A stretch of DNA of 64,000 bases from Streptomyces inhibens (GTDB taxonomy: Bacteria; Actinomycetota; Actinomycetes; Streptomycetales; Streptomycetaceae), in assembly GCF_003389455.1 (NCBI RefSeq), contig NZ_QUAC01000077.1:59259-123258 (forward strand). The letters are read 5' to 3'. Made by a program: the position numbers and the translations under genes. This document shows positions 1-8,505 of the stretch, one piece after another. Under the pieces are notes generated by a model. It saw only the letters and a program-made list of their open reading frames with translations, searched no databases and was not told the origin of the DNA. How positions within the stretch are numbered: the first letter of the stretch is position 1; every line of letters begins with the position of its first letter.

Positions 1-378
1 CCTGCGTGATGCGCTCCACGCGCGGCAGCATGGCGTCCGTGCGGCGGGCGGTGAACGCCGGGGCGATCAGCTTGCGCAGCCGCCGGTGGTCGGCGCCGTA
101 CGCGGTGAACATGTTGGTGACGCCGATCCACGACTGCAGCCAGCTGCTGCGGATCTCCTCGCGCTGCCAGGCCGGCCAGTGGTCCCGGGGGTTCTTGGAG
201 ACCCGGTCGTCGGTCAGCAGCTCCTTGAGCAGGGTGTGGCTGGTGACCGACCAGGCCTCGATACCGCCGGGGAGTTCGATCAGCGCGGCCGGGCCTAGCT
301 CGCGGAGGCGGGCTGCCTCTCCGTGGATATCGCTTCCGACCGGGTCGATGACGTAGGGCTGCTGTCCCTGTTCTGCCA
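1..378 (-). CDS. Cytochrome P450, N-terminal part (runs off left edge)
   Basis: The first 126 residues of a P450 are present; the rest lies beyond base 1. The GTG start at 378 has an AGGAG ribosome site about 8 bases upstream. The visible part has the actinobacterial P450 N-terminal pattern: a beta-strand region with [15 protein letters not shown], the stretch [19 protein letters not shown] that matches the C-helix region (HxxxR contacts the heme propionates), and a helix rich in arginine after it. The start lies 84 bases inside the 3' end of the preceding P450, so the two are translationally linked. In Streptomyces conservons a CYP157 member is often followed by a CYP154 member, and this gene fits the CYP154 position. 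Substrate unknown. The family call is firm; the CYP154 assignment is inference from order. Confidence 0.85.
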
Positions 379-1671
379 CGGAGTGGCTCCTGCCTGGTCG
401 GGGGTGATGGGGGTGAAGCGGGCCGGGAGCGCGACGAGGGCCCGGTGGAAGGCACCGTTGCGCCACGCCAACTCGCCTGCGTCCACGGCCAGTTCGATGT
501 CGGAGAGCCAGGCGGTGAGCCGCTCGATGGCGGTCGTGGCGATCAGCAGCGCATGCCGCTTCACGGGGCAGGCGTGCGGGCCGGCCGCCCACGCCAGGTG
601 CGAGCCGCCGCCCGAGCCCGGAGTCCCCAGCGACGTGGTGTCGAACTGGCTGTTGGCGGCCGCGTACGACACCATCACCAGCTGGCCCTTGCGCACCCAG
701 GTGCCGTGGAAGAAGACATCACGGACCGGGAAGTGGGCCGAGTAGTTGGCCATCGGCGGGTCGTTCCACAGCACCTCGTTGATGGCGTCGTGCGCGGTCA
801 GCGCGCCACCGGTCAGGGTGTGGTAGTAGCGGTCGTCGGAGAGCATCCGCGACAGCGCGTTCCCGATGAGGTTGGCGAGCGGTTCGTTGCCCGCGCCCAT
901 CGTGAGGATGATGTTGTGGATCAGCTCTTCGTCGTTGAGCGCGTTGGGGTGGTCCATGAACCAGGAGGTCAGGTCCGGCCCGCGCTGCGCCTTCTTCGCG
1001 CCGACCAGCTCCATGATGTAGCGGGTGTACGCGTCGTTGGCGGCGGCCGCCTCCTCGGGGGAGGTGCCGTCCAGCATCCCCGCGATGGCGTCGATGAGCC
1101 GGTCGCTGTACGAGTCCGGCAGCCCGAAGAGGTTGTTGAACATCAGCAGCGGGATCAGCCGCGCATAGTCGGCGATCAGATCAACCTCGCCGTGTGCGCC
1201 GAAGCGCTGGATCAGGGTGTCCGCGGCGTGGTGGACACGGGCGCGCAGCTCATGCGGCTCGACGAGCCGGAAGCTGTCGACGATGACGTCCCGGTAGCGG
1301 ACGTGCGCCGGTCCGTCGGTCCAGAAGACGTTGGGGCGCCACATCAGCATCGGCATGACCGGCGTGTCCGGCGGGACGGTGGTCATCCACTCCCGGGAGT
1401 CCTTGGACCAGGTGGTGTCGTCGTGCAGCAGGTCGAGCGCCGCCCGGTAGTCGGTGACCAGCATCGCGGTCACATCGGGCGCGATCTCGACCGGCGCCAG
1501 CGCGCCGTACTGGCGCAGGTGCGCGTAGGTGCGGTGCGGGTCGGCGGCGAACTCCGGTCCGTAGAGCTTCACCGGCGTCTGCGCGTCGGGCTGGGCCGGT
1601 GCCTGCGGTGCCGCGGCGTGCGCCGGGCAGCCCGGTGGCGGTGCGGCTCCCGGCTGGTGCGGGGAAGTCAC
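295..1671 (-). CDS. cvnE: Conservon cytochrome P450, CYP157-like, lacking the ExxR arginine
   Basis: 458 residues. The GTG start overlaps the stop of cvnD by four bases (GTGA). The heme-ligand region reads [12 protein letters not shown] with the cysteine at about residue 368. The I-helix has [11 protein letters not shown] in place of the usual AGxET. In the K-helix the motif expected to be ExxR is E299-V-L-W302, so the arginine is replaced by tryptophan. This loss is known for the CYP157 family, where the cysteine is the only invariant residue left. The protein probably works with the conservon signalling proteins upstream and the second P450 downstream. The last 28 or so residues (serine/threonine-rich) lie in the overlap with the next gene. 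Function in the conservon is not established; it may not be a conventional monooxygenase. Confidence 0.88.
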   Translation of the reverse strand: MTSPHQPGAAPPPGCPAHAAAPQAPAQPDAQTPVKLYGPEFAADPHRTYAHLRQYGALAPVEIAPDVTAMLVTDYRAALDLLHDDTTWSKDSREWMTTVPPDTPVMPMLMWRPNVFWTDGPAHVRYRDVIVDSFRLVEPHELRARVHHAADTLIQRFGAHGEVDLIADYARLIPLLMFNNLFGLPDSYSDRLIDAIAGMLDGTSPEEAAAANDAYTRYIMELVGAKKAQRGPDLTSWFMDHPNALNDEELIHNIILTMGAGNEPLANLIGNALSRMLSDDRYYHTLTGGALTAHDAINEVLWNDPPMANYSAHFPVRDVFFHGTWVRKGQLVMVSYAAANSQFDTTSLGTPGSGGGSHLAWAAGPHACPVKRHALLIATTAIERLTAWLSDIELAVDAGELAWRNGAFHRALVALPARFTPITPDQAGATPWQNRDSSPTSSTRSEAISTERQPASAS

Positions 1672-2300
1672 GGGTTCGGGTTCTCCTCGGGGGTGTGGGC
1701 CAGGACATGTCCGACGAGCGCGATCAGCGCATCGACGGACTGCTGCCGGTCGCGGGCATCGCACAGCACCAGCGGCGTCTCGGGGTGCAGATCGAGCGCC
1801 TCGCGGAGCTTTTCGGCGTCGTACTGGGGCGCGTCGGGGAAGGTGTTGACCGCGACGGCATAGCGCAGCCCGGCCTCCTCGACGATGTCCATCACCTCGA
1901 AGGAGTCCGCCAGCCGGCGGGTGTCCGCGAGGACGAGGGCGCCCAGTGCGCCGCGGGCGATGTCCTGCCACAGGGGACGGAAGCGCTTCTGTCCGGGCGT
2001 GCCGAACAGATACAGCACCAGGTCCCCGGGCAGGGTCAGCCGCCCGAAGTCGATGGCGACGGTGGTGGTGGTCTTCTCCCGGACACCGGCGAGATCGTCG
2101 ACGATCGCGCCGGTCTGGGTCATGACCTCTTCGGTGTGCAGCGGCGGGGTTTCCGACAGCGCACGGATGAGCGTGGTCTTGCCGACCCCGAACGGGCCCG
2201 CGACCAGCAGCTTGACCAGTGTCTGGTTGTCGCCGGAGAGGTACATGTTGCCGGTGCTCGCGCCGGTGCCGGCGCTAGCACTTGAGAGAGCGGAGTCCAT
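1668..2300 (-). CDS. cvnD: Conservon GTP-binding protein
   Basis: 210 residues from an ATG at 2300 that lies inside the end of cvnC (26-base overlap). A Ras/MglA-like P-loop is visible as GPFGVGKTTL near residue 32, the switch region contains LFGTPGQKRF (DxxG replaced by GTPGQ, usual for this family), and an NxxxD-like base-recognition strand reads AVNTFPDAP. A longer reading frame begins at 2384, but the ATG at 2300 starts the usual serine-rich leader and is preferred. CvnD proteins act as small GTPases on the membrane, controlled by the roadblock protein CvnB. Four-base stop/start overlap with the downstream P450 indicates one operon. Confident family call. Confidence 0.93.
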   Translation of the reverse strand: MDSALSSASAGTGASTGNMYLSGDNQTLVKLLVAGPFGVGKTTLIRALSETPPLHTEEVMTQTGAIVDDLAGVREKTTTTVAIDFGRLTLPGDLVLYLFGTPGQKRFRPLWQDIARGALGALVLADTRRLADSFEVMDIVEEAGLRYAVAVNTFPDAPQYDAEKLREALDLHPETPLVLCDARDRQQSVDALIALVGHVLAHTPEENPNP

Positions 2301-2637
2301 CGAGAACCCTCTCCAGGATGTGCCGGTCGTATTGCTCGGCTTCGGGAATGGGGACACGGGCGTGCAGCCGCCCGGCATCGACAAGGTCGGCCACCAGCAC
2401 CTTCACCACGCTGACGGGCAGGTGAAGGTGGGCGGCGACCTCGGCCAGAGACAGCGCCCCGGGCTCCAGGAGCTCCAGGATGCGGTGCTCTTCCGGGCGT
2501 ACCTCGCTGGTGATCGGCATCCCCACGCCGTGCAGCAGGGTGAGCCGGTCCAAGGTGTTGCGGCTGGGCTGGGCGCGTCCGCCGGTCGCAAGATAGGCCG
2601 GTACGAGGCGCCTTCCGCTGCTCTGGCGCGGGGTCAT
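2275..2637 (-). CDS. cvnC: Conservon DUF742 protein
   Basis: 120 residues, the normal size for DUF742 proteins. The first 35 residues are basic and flexible, followed by a winged-helix-like segment: EEHRILELLEPGALSLAEVAAH then LPVSVVKVLVADLVDAGRL. The ATG overlaps the end of cvnB by four bases. CvnC is a member of the membrane-associated signalling complex that also holds CvnA, B and D; the winged-helix character is seen in the sequence, but DNA binding has not been shown here. Confidence 0.93.
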   Translation of the reverse strand: MTPRQSSGRRLVPAYLATGGRAQPSRNTLDRLTLLHGVGMPITSEVRPEEHRILELLEPGALSLAEVAAHLHLPVSVVKVLVADLVDAGRLHARVPIPEAEQYDRHILERVLDGLRSLKC

Positions 2638-3062
2638 GCCGGGTTACCGGTGCCCCGGGCCGGGCTGTTCATGACCTTGTTGCCCAGGGTCGTCACCTGG
2701 ATCTGCATATGGTGCGCGACGACGCCCATGTTCACCTCCGGGTCGGCGAAGACGGCCAGGCAGGTGTTCTCGCCGGCCGGGATCGCGAAGACGAAGCCTT
2801 CGTCGGACTCGATGACGGTCTGCCGCAGCCGGGTGTCGTCCTTGCCGGCGAACGCCGCGGTGACGGCACGCCCCGCGCCCTGGAGCGCGGACATCATCGC
2901 GGCGACACCCTCGGCGGAGTCACGCTCCAGGCCCGGCGAGGCGCCCTCGATGAAGCCGTCGCCGGAGATGACGGCAGCGTGGATAACATGCGGCAACTCC
3001 AGGAGAGGTGCCAGCACCCAGGACTTGTCCTCGGCAACACGGCGGCGGGTGGGGCTGTTCAT
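2634..3062 (-). CDS. cvnB: Conservon roadblock/LC7 protein
   Basis: 142 residues with one roadblock/LC7 domain: the first strand HVIHAAVISGDGFIEGAS, a central helix with EGVAAMMSALQGAGRAV, and strands with VFAIPAGENTCLAVFADPE. Such proteins regulate Ras-like GTPases, here presumably CvnD. The ATG lies in a four-base overlap with the cvnA stop, and its own stop overlaps cvnC by four bases, so A, B and C are tightly coupled in translation. Confidence 0.94.
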   Translation of the reverse strand: MNSPTRRRVAEDKSWVLAPLLELPHVIHAAVISGDGFIEGASPGLERDSAEGVAAMMSALQGAGRAVTAAFAGKDDTRLRQTVIESDEGFVFAIPAGENTCLAVFADPEVNMGVVAHHMQIQVTTLGNKVMNSPARGTGNPA

Positions 3063-4525
3063 GACTGGGCGTTCCCTTCGGGACTGCGAGGGGGTTCTGA
3101 CTGAGCGGCTGCCCGGCCGGTTTCGGTGCCGCGCTGGAGCGCGGCCCAGCGGGTTCCGGTCTCCTCCGGGGAGCGCTCGGGAAACGATTCGGTGCGCGAT
3201 GCACTTTCATCGAGTTCGGATACGGGCTTACGGCGGCGCCGGCGCGGGAGTTCACCCTCGGCCGGGGCGGCCGGCTCGGCCGGCGGCGCGGGATCGAACC
3301 GGTCGGCCTGGCGGGGCGCCGGCGCGGTGGCCGGGGCGGGTGCTGCGGCCGGGGCGGGAGCGGTGGGAGCGGACGCCGTGGCGCCGGTCGGCAGCATGGA
3401 GGCGGACCGGTCCGGCACACCGGAACGGTGCGGCAGGGGAGCCATCACGGACATGGGCTGGGCGCTCTCGTCGAGGACGGTGAGGAGGGGGTCGCCCGGG
3501 ATGTACACGACCGCCCGCACACCGCCGTACGGCGACGGCTCGACATGCACGCCGTAGCCGTACTGGCGCACCAGCTGACCGGCCGCCGCGAAACCGGACC
3601 GCGGCGGGTCACCGAGCTGGGTGAGCAGCAGGTTGTCGTCGCCCGCCAGCAGCTCCATGGCCGCCTTGATCTCGTCGTCGTGCATACCGACGCCGTAGTC
3701 GTCGATGATGACCGAGGCGCCGCGGTTGCCCTGCTGGAGGGTGACGGTGACGGGCAGTTCACGGTGCGAGTGGTGCAGTGCGTTGGCCAGCAGCTCGGTG
3801 ACGGTGATCGCGATCGGCTCGACGGCCCGCGCGACGACGGCGACCGGGTCGCGCAGCTGATTGCTGATCGTGACGCGCTCGTAGCCGCGCAGCCGGGAGC
3901 TGGCGCCGACGACCAGCTCGGCGAGGTAGGAGTCCTCCCGGGTCAGCCCCGGCCAGGCGCCGCACACGACACCGGTGGCCTGAATACGCCGCAGCGCCTG
4001 CTCGTTGAGGAAGTCGGCGTTCAGCAGGTCCTGGGCGACGTCCGGGTCGTCGTAGCGGTGCTGCATCTCCTGAAGCGCCGTCTGGAGCTGGTAGAGCAGC
4101 GCCTGGATGGTGGTGGTCGCGCCCCGGAGGGTGGACTGTGCGGCCGCGTCGACGCGGGTCCGCTCGCTGGTGATGGCCTCGCTGACCTGCTCCAGTACGG
4201 CGCTCAGCGCCTGGTCGGTCTCCGACCCGGCGAACCGCGCGTCCAGCAGCCCCCGCACGGGCACATGCGGGTGGGCCAGCGCCATCGTCAGGTCGGGGAG
4301 CCGGGTCCCGGCCAGATGCCGGATCTCGGCCTCGGTGGCGCGCAGCCGGGCCGACAGCTCCGTATTGCTGTGGAGCGTGGCGCTGTTCTGTTCCTCAGCG
4401 GCGGCAAGGCGCGCTCTCAGGGCTTTGCGTTGTCCGCTCGCCCGGATCGAGAGCGCCGCCAGGACCACGGCGGCGGCCGTACCTGCACTGAGGCACCACA
4501 ACAGCGCCTCCGGTATGGATGTCAT
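3059..4525 (-). CDS. cvnA: Conservon sensor protein with histidine-kinase-like ATPase
   Basis: 488 residues from the ATG at 4525, which has a GAGG ribosome site; an upstream extension to 4570 is open but adds no conserved sequence. Order: one N-terminal membrane segment (about residues 5-28), a long coiled region, then an HATPase_c domain with the N-box ELLANALHHS and the G1 box DDYGVGM. A proline/alanine-rich tail and a basic stretch close the protein. The exact histidine of the phosphoacceptor is not obvious, as is usual for CvnA proteins. It is the membrane anchor and probable input of the conservon and is first in the operon. The ligand is unknown. Confidence 0.92.
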   Translation of the reverse strand: MTSIPEALLWCLSAGTAAAVVLAALSIRASGQRKALRARLAAAEEQNSATLHSNTELSARLRATEAEIRHLAGTRLPDLTMALAHPHVPVRGLLDARFAGSETDQALSAVLEQVSEAITSERTRVDAAAQSTLRGATTTIQALLYQLQTALQEMQHRYDDPDVAQDLLNADFLNEQALRRIQATGVVCGAWPGLTREDSYLAELVVGASSRLRGYERVTISNQLRDPVAVVARAVEPIAITVTELLANALHHSHRELPVTVTLQQGNRGASVIIDDYGVGMHDDEIKAAMELLAGDDNLLLTQLGDPPRSGFAAAGQLVRQYGYGVHVEPSPYGGVRAVVYIPGDPLLTVLDESAQPMSVMAPLPHRSGVPDRSASMLPTGATASAPTAPAPAAAPAPATAPAPRQADRFDPAPPAEPAAPAEGELPRRRRRKPVSELDESASRTESFPERSPEETGTRWAALQRGTETGRAAAQSEPPRSPEGNAQS

Positions 4526-4655
4526 CGAGATCCTCAATTGGGGTACTGACTGGGTCGGCCGGCCATTCACGGCGTCGTGTCGCCGAACATCACCGGATGC
4601 TACCGGGCAGTTGACGTGCCGTGAGGGGCAGATCCAGGGGGCGACTGAGAAGTAC

Positions 4656-4670
4656 GGAAGGTCACCTTCC
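4656..4670. promoter_or_regulatory. Perfect 15-bp palindrome upstream of cvnA
   Basis: GGAAGGT-C-ACCTTCC is an exact inverted repeat about 130 bases before the cvnA start and about 100 bases past the DUF397 gene's stop. It is a candidate operator for the conservon operon. No binding protein can be named. Confidence 0.4.
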
Positions 4671-4701
4671 GCCCGCGATGACCCGGACCATAACGTGATG
4701 T

Positions 4702-4732
4702 GGCCCCGTCATCCAGGGCAGATGGCGGGGCC
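4702..4732 (-). terminator. Hairpin terminator after the DUF397 gene
   Basis: GGCCCCGTCATC and GATGGCGGGGCC form a 12-bp stem with one mismatch and a 7-base loop, 37 bases beyond the DUF397 stop codon. There is no clear U-run, which is common in Streptomyces. Confidence 0.55.
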
Positions 4733-4768
4733 GCTGTGTCTCTGTTGTGCGCGCTTGGTGAAGGCCGG

Positions 4769-5059
4769 TCAGACGGCCCGGAATTGCGTGTTCTTGACGG
4801 CGCAGATGAATTCGGACCAGGCGGGCGCCGCAAAGGCGATTGCGGGGCCGTGAGGGTTTTTACTGTCACGGACGGGAACGAGGCCGGGGAGGTCGTCCGA
4901 GACCTCGATGCACTTGCCGCCCTCGCCGTTGCTGTAGCTGCTCTTGCGCCAGCGGGCGGCGCCCGGGAAGTCGTGGGCGACCTCGACGCAGCTGCCGCCA
5001 TTGCCGTCGCTGTAGCTGCTCTTGCGCCACTTAGCGGTGCTCAGGTCGAACTCGCGCAT
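4769..5059 (-). CDS. Two-repeat DUF397 protein
   Basis: 96 residues. DUF397 proteins are usually about 60-70 residues with one WRKSSYS-type motif; this one has the motif twice (WRKSSYSDGNGGSCVEVA and WRKSSYSNGEGGKCIEVS, about residues 11-28 and 36-54) before the common C-terminal part with PVRDSKNPHGPAIAF. The start overlaps the upstream XRE regulator by 19 bases. DUF397/XRE pairs are very common in Streptomyces (BldB-related partners in developmental and antibiotic control), and at least some have been described as antitoxin/toxin-like or regulator/modulator pairs. The internal duplication is the notable feature. Confidence 0.92.
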   Translation of the reverse strand: MREFDLSTAKWRKSSYSDGNGGSCVEVAHDFPGAARWRKSSYSNGEGGKCIEVSDDLPGLVPVRDSKNPHGPAIAFAAPAWSEFICAVKNTQFRAV

Positions 5060-5874
5060 CGTCTGTAGTCCTCCGCCGCCGATCGGATCAGGGTCAGGGA
5101 CGCCTCCGGCGACAGCGCGGCGGCCCTGACCTGATCGTAGCTCTCCTGAACGCGTTTCATTAAGGCCGGATCGTCCAGCAAATTCCCCGAATACACGCCT
5201 TCTGTATAGGCGGTTGGCGGGGCGTCCTCGAACTCCATGAGCGTCAGCATGCGGCCCATGAGTGGGTGCGCCCTCGCCGCGAACGGGAGGACCTGCAACA
5301 GGATCTTCCTTTCGCGTGCGAGCCGCGCGATGTGCTCCAACTGCTCGGCCATCACACCCGGTCCACCCACCGGCACCCGTAGTACGGCCTCATGTAGGAC
5401 TGCCCAATACAAGGGCCGTGTGGCCTCCTTGAGGATGATCGCCCGATCGAGCCGGGCGTGGACCTTGTCCTCGATGTACTCGTCGGCCGCGAGCGGGTTG
5501 TTCGCGAGTGTGACTGCGCGCGTGTACGGCGCTGTCTGTAGCAACCCGGGCACGATCATCGACTCGAACTCGCAGATCTTCGTCGCCAGCTGCTCCAGCT
5601 CCGCCGCAGCCGCGAAATAGTCCGCGTACCGCTTGTCGTCGATCAGCTTCCGCCAGGTCCGCTCGAAAAAACCGTCGGTTTGTAGAACCTCGTCGATCCG
5701 GATCGCCACATCCAGCTGCGGCTTGCGGATCGCCTGCTCGAACTGGCCGATGTATGCGCCGGACACGAAGACCATCCGCCTCAGCGCGTCCTGAGTCAGC
5801 TTGGCGTCCTCGCGCCGTCGCTTGAGTTCCGCGCCCCAGAATTCCCATGCTGCCTGTCGCGAGGCATTGGCCAT
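5041..5874 (-). CDS. XRE-family regulator with DUF5753 domain
   Basis: 277 residues from the ATG at 5874 (MANASRQ). Residues about 10-65 form a helix-turn-helix: ELKRRREDAKLTQDALRRM and SGAYIGQFEQAIRKPQL. The rest matches the ligand/effector domain DUF5753, with the typical segments YFAAAAELEQLATKICEFES, VPGLLQTAPYTRAV and FAARAHPLMGRMLTLMEFED. The frame stays open upstream to 6333, but the region overlaps the divergent small gene and lacks a family match. It is paired with the DUF397 gene that overlaps its end. Targets unknown. Confidence 0.94.
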   Translation of the reverse strand: MANASRQAAWEFWGAELKRRREDAKLTQDALRRMVFVSGAYIGQFEQAIRKPQLDVAIRIDEVLQTDGFFERTWRKLIDDKRYADYFAAAAELEQLATKICEFESMIVPGLLQTAPYTRAVTLANNPLAADEYIEDKVHARLDRAIILKEATRPLYWAVLHEAVLRVPVGGPGVMAEQLEHIARLARERKILLQVLPFAARAHPLMGRMLTLMEFEDAPPTAYTEGVYSGNLLDDPALMKRVQESYDQVRAAALSPEASLTLIRSAAEDYRRCASST

Positions 5875-5885
5875 GGCTGACTCTC

Positions 5886-5959
5886 TTTGCGTGCAAGGCA
5901 GCTGTAGTGCCGATCTCATTGCGCAGCGTAGTTCCGCAGCGTCACGCTCTGCATGCAAA
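5886..5959. promoter_or_regulatory. Divergent promoter region with spaced inverted repeat
   Basis: TTTGCGTGCA at 5886-5895 and TGCATGCAAA at 5950-5959 are inverted copies with one mismatch, flanking the gap between the XRE regulator and the divergent small gene. Between them GCAGCGT occurs twice. The arrangement suits a looping or two-site operator, perhaps for the XRE protein itself. Confidence 0.4.
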
Positions 5960-6019
5960 CAGTGAAACCCCTCGCGGAAAGTGCGGACGATCATGCAGCA
6001 GCTCAAGGAAGTGGAAACC

Positions 6020-6205
6020 GTGACGACGGAATTGCGCGAAGCCCTCGCCCGCGCAGGAGTCGTCCTGCCGTCACTGCGCCCCGACCCCGTCTCGATCGCG
6101 CATCGGTACATGCCGCCGCTCGTCGAACTGGGGCGGTGCTCGATGGAGGTCGCCCGGCAGCTGGCCGACGCGCTGGCGGAGCGCTCCCGGGGCGAGCGGG
6201 CCTGA
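6020..6205 (+). CDS. Small actinobacterial protein divergent from XRE regulator
   Basis: 61 residues from the GTG at 6020, chosen because AAGGAAG lies 8 bases upstream; in-frame starts at 5981 and 5993 would give up to 74 residues. The protein reads as two helices around a short loop, with the conserved-looking segment LARAGVVLPSLRPDP. Similar short proteins lie next to XRE/DUF397 genes in many Streptomyces. No function is known; a role as a partner of the divergent regulator is a guess from position. Confidence 0.7.
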   Translation: MTTELREALARAGVVLPSLRPDPVSIAHRYMPPLVELGRCSMEVARQLADALAERSRGERA

Positions 6206-6253
6206 GGGACCGCGGCCCCCCCCGCCCCCGCCCCATAGGTGAGAATGGGCGCC

Positions 6254-7000
6254 ATGAGTCTGTTCCGCGACGACGGCATCGTGCTGCGCACCCAGAAGCT
6301 GGGTGAGGCGGACCGGATCATCACGCTGCTCACCCGTGGCCACGGGCGGGTGCGGGCCGTGGCGCGTGGGGTGCGGCGGACGAAGTCGAAGTTCGGGGCG
6401 CGGCTGGAGCCGTTCTCGCATGTCGATGTGCAGTTCTATGCGCGCGGCAGCGAGCTGGTGGGGCGCGGGCTGCCGCTGTGTACGCAGAGCGAGACGATCG
6501 CCGCGTACGGTGGCGGGATCGTCACCGACTACGCCCGCTACACGGCCGGCACCGCGATGCTGGAGACCGCCGAGCGGTTCACCGACCACGAGGGCGAGCC
6601 GGCCGTACAGCAGTATCTGCTGCTGGTCGGCGGGCTGCGGACGCTGGCCCGCGGTGAGCACGCACCGCATCTGGTGCTGGACGCCTTCTTGCTGCGCTCG
6701 CTCGCGGTGAACGGTTATGCGCCAAGTTTTGAGAGCTGTGCACGGTGCGGGCTGCCCGGTCCCAACCGGTTCTTCTCGGTGGCGGCGGGCGGTGTGATCT
6801 GCGGGGACTGCCGGGTGCCGGGGAGCGTCGTACCCTCCTCGGAGGCCATTGGGCTCCTGAGCGCGCTGCTGACGGGCGACTGGGAGACCGCGGACGCCTG
6901 CGAGGCGCGCCATGCCCGCGAGGGCAGCGGGCTGGTCACGGCGTATCTGCACTGGCATCTGGAGCGGGGCCTGCGCTCCCTCCGGTACGTAGAGCAGTAG
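6254..7000 (+). CDS. recO: DNA repair protein RecO
   Basis: 248 residues from the ATG at 6254 ([16 protein letters not shown]); an ATG at 6245 is also in frame. The N-terminal OB fold is followed by a helical domain and a four-cysteine zinc site: [12 protein letters not shown] and VICGDC. RecO loads RecA on gapped DNA with RecF and RecR. It lies 59 bases before uppS, an order seen across Streptomyces. Confidence 0.97.
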   Translation: MSLFRDDGIVLRTQKLGEADRIITLLTRGHGRVRAVARGVRRTKSKFGARLEPFSHVDVQFYARGSELVGRGLPLCTQSETIAAYGGGIVTDYARYTAGTAMLETAERFTDHEGEPAVQQYLLLVGGLRTLARGEHAPHLVLDAFLLRSLAVNGYAPSFESCARCGLPGPNRFFSVAAGGVICGDCRVPGSVVPSSEAIGLLSALLTGDWETADACEARHAREGSGLVTAYLHWHLERGLRSLRYVEQ

Positions 7001-7059
7001 AGCAACAGACACAAGCGATAACGAACCCCTCGAAGCGACACATAGGAGACGTGGGCCGC

Positions 7060-7869
7060 ATGGCACGACGCGGGATTCTGGGCCGTAACCGGCGCGAGTA
7101 CGAGAGGCCCGAGCCGCACCCCTCCGGTGCCCGGCCGCCGAAGATCCCCGGTGAGCTCGTCCCGAACCATGTGGCCGTCGTCATGGACGGCAACGGCCGG
7201 TGGGCCAAGGAGCGCGGGCTGCCGCGCACCGAGGGCCACAAGGTCGGCGAGGGCGTCGTCCTGGACGTCCTCAAGGGCTGCATCGAGATGGGCGTGAAGA
7301 ACCTTTCGCTGTACGCCTTCTCGACGGAGAACTGGAAGCGGTCGCCCGACGAGGTCAAGTTCCTGATGAACTTCAACCGGGATGTGATCCGGCGGCGCCG
7401 GGACGAGATGGACGCGCTGGGTATTCGTATCCGGTGGGTCGGCCGGATGCCGAAGCTGTGGAAGTCCGTGGTGCAGGAGCTCCAGATCGCCCAGGAGCAG
7501 ACCAAGAACAATGACGCGATGACGCTGTATTTCTGCGTGAATTACGGCGGGCGCGCGGAGATCGCGGATGCGGCGGCGGCGATTGCCGCAGACGTAAAGG
7601 CCGGGAAGCTGGACCCGTCGAAGGTCAATGAGAAGACCATCGCGAAGTACATGTACTACCCGGACATGCCGGATGTGGATCTCTTTGTCCGCCCGTCCGG
7701 TGAGCAGCGGACCTCGAATTACCTGATCTGGCAGAGCGCCTATGCCGAGATGGTTTTCCAGGACATTCTGTGGCCGGACTTCGACCGGCGGAATCTGTGG
7801 GACGCGTGCCTGGAGTACGCGAAGCGGGACCGCAGGTTCGGGGCGGCGCCGGAGCCCGACGGGCGGTAG
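7060..7869 (+). CDS. uppS: Isoprenyl (undecaprenyl) diphosphate synthase
   Basis: 269 residues. Family signatures are clear: [16 protein letters not shown] with the catalytic Asp, [20 protein letters not shown], and the C-terminal [20 protein letters not shown]. The enzyme makes the cis-polyprenyl diphosphate carrier for cell-wall synthesis. The ATG at 7060 is preferred over a GTG at 7051 because GGAG at 7045-7048 would be only two bases from the GTG. A perfect terminator hairpin follows the stop codon. Confidence 0.97.
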   Translation: MARRGILGRNRREYERPEPHPSGARPPKIPGELVPNHVAVVMDGNGRWAKERGLPRTEGHKVGEGVVLDVLKGCIEMGVKNLSLYAFSTENWKRSPDEVKFLMNFNRDVIRRRRDEMDALGIRIRWVGRMPKLWKSVVQELQIAQEQTKNNDAMTLYFCVNYGGRAEIADAAAAIAADVKAGKLDPSKVNEKTIAKYMYYPDMPDVDLFVRPSGEQRTSNYLIWQSAYAEMVFQDILWPDFDRRNLWDACLEYAKRDRRFGAAPEPDGR

Positions 7870-7884
7870 GCCACCTGAGAACAG

Positions 7885-7929
7885 CGAGAACGGGCCGCCT
7901 CCGTGGTCATCGGAGGCGGCCCGTTCTCG
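7885..7929. terminator. Bidirectional terminator between uppS and zur
   Basis: A perfect 19-bp inverted repeat (7885-7903 and 7911-7929, 7-base loop) lies between the convergent uppS and zur genes. It can end transcription from both sides. Confidence 0.9.
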
Positions 7930-7953
7930 TGTTTGTCAGCGTCCGGAGCGTGT

Positions 7954-8382
7954 TCAGTGCTCCTTGCCGGAGCGGTCGGCGCAGTCGCCGCACGTCCCGA
8001 AGATCTCGATCGTGTGCGCGACGTCCTGGAAGCCGTGCTCGGTGGCGATCTGGTCGGCCCACTTCTCCACCGCGGGGCCCTCGACCTCGACGGCCTTGCC
8101 GCAGGCCCGGCACACCAGGTGATGGTGGTGATCGTCGGTGCTGCACCGGCGGTAGACCGCCTCCCCGTCGCTGGTGCGCAGCACATCGACCTCGCCGGCG
8201 TCCGCGAGTGACTGCAGCGTCCGGTAGACGGTGGTCAGCCCGACCGAGTCACCCCGGTGCTTGAGCATGTCGTGCAGCTCCTGGGCGCTGCGGAACTCGT
8301 CCACCTCGTCGAGTGCGGCCGACACCGCGGTCCGCTGCCGCGTCGACCGGCCGCGTACCGGAGAACCCGCGCTCGTCGCCAC
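7954..8382 (-). CDS. zur: Zinc uptake regulator of the Fur family
   Basis: 142 residues from a GTG with GGGAGG upstream. A winged helix (TRQRTAVSAALDEVDEFRSA; GLTTVYRTLQSLADAGEVDV) is followed by the metal-binding dimer domain: DHHHHLVCRACGKAVEV and a second CxxC pair in FGTCGDC, the structural zinc site. Its position at the end of the znuACB operon supports Zur rather than Fur or PerR. With zinc bound it would repress znuA through the sites at 11200-11236. Confidence 0.94.
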   Translation of the reverse strand: MATSAGSPVRGRSTRQRTAVSAALDEVDEFRSAQELHDMLKHRGDSVGLTTVYRTLQSLADAGEVDVLRTSDGEAVYRRCSTDDHHHHLVCRACGKAVEVEGPAVEKWADQIATEHGFQDVAHTIEIFGTCGDCADRSGKEH

Positions 8383-8505
8383 CGTTGCCTCCCTAAGGCC
8401 TCAGGACTTCCCCCTGCAATGCGTCCCGCCATTGTGCCAGGTGATGACCGGGGTTCCGGTGGGACGCTTACGCGTACCGCTACCTGCCGACACGACGCTA
8501 CCCAC

